From Bacteroidota bacterium (GTDB taxonomy: Bacteria > Bacteroidota > Bacteroidia > Bacteroidales > Prolixibacteraceae): a stretch of 6,494 nt of DNA. Position 1 is the stretch's first letter. Each line of letters starts with the position of its first letter. Shown piece by piece: positions 3,944-6,494 of the stretch. Position numbers and translations under genes: made by a program. The notes under the pieces were generated by a model. The model saw only the letters and a program-made list of their open reading frames with translations. It did no database searches and was not told where the DNA came from. Where the stretch lies: assembly GCA_030632865.1 (NCBI GenBank), contig DAOVTY010000185.1, positions 1 through 6,494 of the forward strand. The letters run 5' to 3'.

Positions 3944-6494
3944 TTATAATTTTATCGCCTTCAAAACTGCTCCATTAAACTCTGTATTTTTACTTGCATC
4001 TATTCTAATAAAATACATGCCCGGCAAAACACCACTTAAATTAATTTCTATTTGTGAATTTTTGCTTGTCGATTGTATTGTTCGCACTTTACTGCCCAGC
4101 TGATTAAAAACTTCGATGTGTAAAATTTCAGTTTCCAAAAGCTCTGTATTTATGTTGATAGTTATAATATCAGTAAAGGGATTTGGATAAATCCCTGCAT
4201 CAATATCTAATATATCTATTGTTGCATATGGCGACCCATAAATTTCATCAGAAGCTTTCCAACTCGACCAAAACGCATTATCCAAATCGGAATTAATAAG
4301 TTCCAAAGAGTATCCATCTCCATCGGTAATTTCAGGCCATGGAATTGAATCTGAATAAGTTACAGAATCTATCAATTGATTAAATCCATTTTTTAAAATC
4401 AATGTTTCTCCACTATCACTTAGCTGTTTTTCGTATTGATCAAAAGCATCAAAGTTATATATTCCATTAAACAGAACATTATCATTCGTTAAAATAATAC
4501 CTGCTCCTGATTCTATTATTTCATTACTTTTAAATGTATAACTAATTCCTTTTGTAAATGTAAAACCACTTAAATTAACCAAACCATCACCAAAATTCAT
4601 CAGCTCAATAAATTCAGGATAATCATCTTCTGGATGATACATTATTTCGTTAATTGTAATATTATCTCCATAAACATCATCGAATAAAAATATTTTTTCT
4701 GTTAATGCGCTCCATTTATCTCCAGCACGAATTCTTGCCTTAAGAATAGTAGTATTTTCAATAGTAATTTTTCCAACATATTTAGTTCCATTTATCTCGC
4801 CGCCAATTAATCGGGGATCGGTACCATCTACAGTAAAATAGATGTCTCCTCCAGCGTAACTTGGTAATAATAATGAAATATCCGTTTTATTAACACTCAT
4901 CTCTTCTACTTCGATAATAGGTGGCATAAAATCCGGAAACAATTTATTTCTACTATCTCTAAGTTGATCTATAAGAATATCTCTGCGTTTTGGAATATAA
5001 TCTTCTAAAACATTATTTACTTCCTGCATCCAAAATTCATTTTTTGTGTAAGTTATACCCGATACTCCTTTCCGATAATCACCCCAGCGAGCAGATTCCA
5101 AAACAATTGCTTTATCAATTTCCTCTTTCCTAACTATAAAAGTCTTTTCGAAGTTTTCTGGCGTTAAAGCTCCACCATTGAATAAATGTTTATAAACTGC
5201 ATCGGCAAACATTATTCTATACTCTTCATTCTCTTTTAATTTAGTATGTACTTCTGTTGGACCGCCCTCGTTATTTTTTCTGGTGTTATCGTAGTTTACA
5301 TCCGAAAATCGCATAACATGCTCCGAGTCCCAAGTATAAAACCTAAACCCCGTTGTAATTTTTCTATTTTTTCCAGCATAAAAGTTTTGATGTGCCCAAT
5401 CATAATTCCCCAAATAGAAATTCAATACCATATAATCGATAAATGCAGGCAAATCTACATACCTGTTAAACACCTCAAGACTTTCATAAGTTGGAAATCC
5501 ACCTCTGGCAACACTCAACATTGTTAAATAATAATCGTTAGTTCCCGAAACTATCTCATATGGATTATGCTTTATAATATCAAAATCTTCTCTTTCAGCA
5601 TCTAAATATTCCGAAAGAAAAGCATCGTCAGGTCTTTCGTGCAAATTACAAATCCCCCAGTACAAGCCATTTAAATATAAATGATAATACTTACCATGAA
5701 CGCTTAACCTACCCATTTTGCTATACAAATCTGATGTTAACTGATCGCGCATGTACAAAGCATGTAATCTTTGTTTTTCATCCGTCGGATGAATCCAGGT
5801 TGCATTTAACATGGCATCAACAACCAAAGTATTTATTGAATTTATATCCGAATCAGGAAATAATTTACGTCTCAATCGAGTTGGTCCATATATTTCTTTA
5901 AACAACAAGCGCATTGATTGTTTTGGAGATTTCCATTTAACAATACTCGTTCCACCCTGATTTTGAACACCACATTCAATAGCAAAATTCTCTTCTGCAT
6001 TATTAGAAATGAACTCAGCTGTTACCGGCTTTTCCCGGGTTAAATTCGAATTTGGATATCCAACATAAAGGCCAGTTTCGTGATTAAACCATTCATCTAC
6101 GTCCATTGTTAACGATAACGAAGGAAGAGATTTAAAAGCATCAATAATACCCTCTGAATAATCAGGATGATTTATAATGTCAGGATCCATTTCGTAATCG
6201 CCGGGAATTTCTTTAGCACCTCCCCAAATTGAGGGAAACCCATTTGGATTTTTTGATTGTTTCGCCGTCGATTCAGGGAATAAATATGTATGTGTGTAAA
6301 CTTGCGAGGAACCATTTGATAAAATTAAGATTGCCTTGACAATTGTTGTTGAGTCAATCTGAATTCCATCAGTATATTCCAATCCATTCAACTCAGAAGG
6401 AGTTGAACAATCGAGTGTGTAAAAAATAGTTGCAGATGAATTATTAGAAGTTATTATAAGTTTAAAAGGCTGGTCATAAAGTTCTCGTTTGTGA
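3944..6494 (-). CDS. Secreted CotH-kinase-domain protein with chitobiase-like and lamin-tail domains and a T9SS sorting signal; 5' end missing
   Basis: The frame has no stop up to the window edge, so the gene is 5'-partial: 849 codons are visible, plus one base. A TTG at 6391-6389 lies in mid-domain and is not the start. Numbering from the first complete codon (6493-6491), the domains are: the rest of a chitobiase C-terminal-like Fn3 domain (1-72, ATIFYTLDCSTPS); a CotH kinase region (about 124-512); a second chitobiase-like domain (525-606, IYFTVDGTDP); a lamin-tail domain (611-756, ITINEIMYHP, EFIELMNFGD); and a type A T9SS C-terminal sorting domain (about 765-849, GIYPNPFTD through PGMYFIRI to a basic end). 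CotH landmarks are the KSPKQSMRL stretch, YHLYLNGLYWG, HERPD (E286, R287), NYDWAHQN with likely catalytic D365, and WDSE with likely metal-binding D389, so the active site looks intact. CotH proteins are atypical protein kinases; the sorting domain places this one outside the cell or on its surface. Substrates are unknown. The missing part should hold a signal peptide and possibly further domains. Confidence 0.93.
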   Translation of the reverse strand, partial: HKRELYDQPFKLIITSNNSSATIFYTLDCSTPSELNGLEYTDGIQIDSTTIVKAILILSNGSSQVYTHTYLFPESTAKQSKNPNGFPSIWGGAKEIPGDYEMDPDIINHPDYSEGIIDAFKSLPSLSLTMDVDEWFNHETGLYVGYPNSNLTREKPVTAEFISNNAEENFAIECGVQNQGGTSIVKWKSPKQSMRLLFKEIYGPTRLRRKLFPDSDINSINTLVVDAMLNATWIHPTDEKQRLHALYMRDQLTSDLYSKMGRLSVHGKYYHLYLNGLYWGICNLHERPDDAFLSEYLDAEREDFDIIKHNPYEIVSGTNDYYLTMLSVARGGFPTYESLEVFNRYVDLPAFIDYMVLNFYLGNYDWAHQNFYAGKNRKITTGFRFYTWDSEHVMRFSDVNYDNTRKNNEGGPTEVHTKLKENEEYRIMFADAVYKHLFNGGALTPENFEKTFIVRKEEIDKAIVLESARWGDYRKGVSGITYTKNEFWMQEVNNVLEDYIPKRRDILIDQLRDSRNKLFPDFMPPIIEVEEMSVNKTDISLLLPSYAGGDIYFTVDGTDPRLIGGEINGTKYVGKITIENTTILKARIRAGDKWSALTEKIFLFDDVYGDNITINEIMYHPEDDYPEFIELMNFGDGLVNLSGFTFTKGISYTFKSNEIIESGAGIILTNDNVLFNGIYNFDAFDQYEKQLSDSGETLILKNGFNQLIDSVTYSDSIPWPEITDGDGYSLELINSDLDNAFWSSWKASDEIYGSPYATIDILDIDAGIYPNPFTDIITININTELLETEILHIEVFNQLGSKVRTIQSTSKNSQIEINLSGVLPGMYFIRIDASKNTEFNGAVLKAIKL

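Noticed and set aside
3931..3955. ATAAAAT/ATTTTAT inverted repeat as a bidirectional terminator
   Set aside because: The stem is only seven A-T pairs with an 11-base loop and no G-C; such repeats are expected by chance in this AT-rich DNA.
5246..5527. Plus-strand open frame of 93 codons inside the CotH gene
   Set aside because: It lies opposite the conserved kinase core; the sense reading has clear motifs and this one has none.
6389..6391. TTG at 6391 as the start of the CotH protein
   Set aside because: The frame remains open upstream to the window edge, and the upstream codons complete the first chitobiase-like domain (ATIFYTLD), so the real start lies outside the window.

Overview
The window is AT-rich (by eye about one-third G+C) and reads as a chromosomal segment of a Bacteroidota bacterium, perhaps of the Marinilabiliales/Bacteroidales type. 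The strongest evidence is a C-terminal type IX secretion (Por) sorting domain on the large minus-strand protein. Start codons also lack Shine-Dalgarno sequences, and the few promoter-like elements resemble the Bacteroidota -7 box (TAnnTTTG). The finer taxonomic placement is inference.

Layout from left to right. Positions 1-96 may hold the first 32 codons of a minus-strand gene that leaves the window. Positions 191-2401 form a plus-strand cluster: a DUF368/PopT polyprenyl-phosphate transporter, shikimate dehydrogenase (aroE) 22 bases later, and a low-molecular-weight protein tyrosine phosphatase whose ATG shares one base with the aroE stop (TAATG). Its 3' end overlaps by 26 bases, tail to tail, with a minus-strand MaoC-type hot-dog dehydratase (2376-2840). 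A 190-base divergent intergenic region (2841-3030) separates that gene from a plus-strand EamA/DMT-family permease (3031-3939). The permease converges, with 4 bases between, on a long minus-strand gene (3944 to beyond 6494). That gene encodes a secreted multidomain CotH-kinase protein and is cut at its 5' end by the right edge of the window.

How the genes relate. The first three plus-strand genes are probably co-transcribed. PopT returns undecaprenyl phosphate across the membrane for envelope glycan synthesis, AroE makes shikimate for aromatic amino acids, and the phosphatase could act on tyrosine-phosphorylated exopolysaccharide proteins. A functional link among them is suggested only by position. 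The MaoC enzyme, the permease and the CotH protein appear to be independent units.

I see no mobile element, CRISPR array, tRNA, rRNA or prophage signal. There is no gene-free stretch over 300 bases. The region is mostly ordinary housekeeping DNA. The most noteworthy items are the secreted CotH-kinase protein, the loss of the usual NADP-phosphate-binding arginine motif in AroE, and an inverted promoter-like pair in the divergent intergenic region. I found no convincing previously undescribed system.
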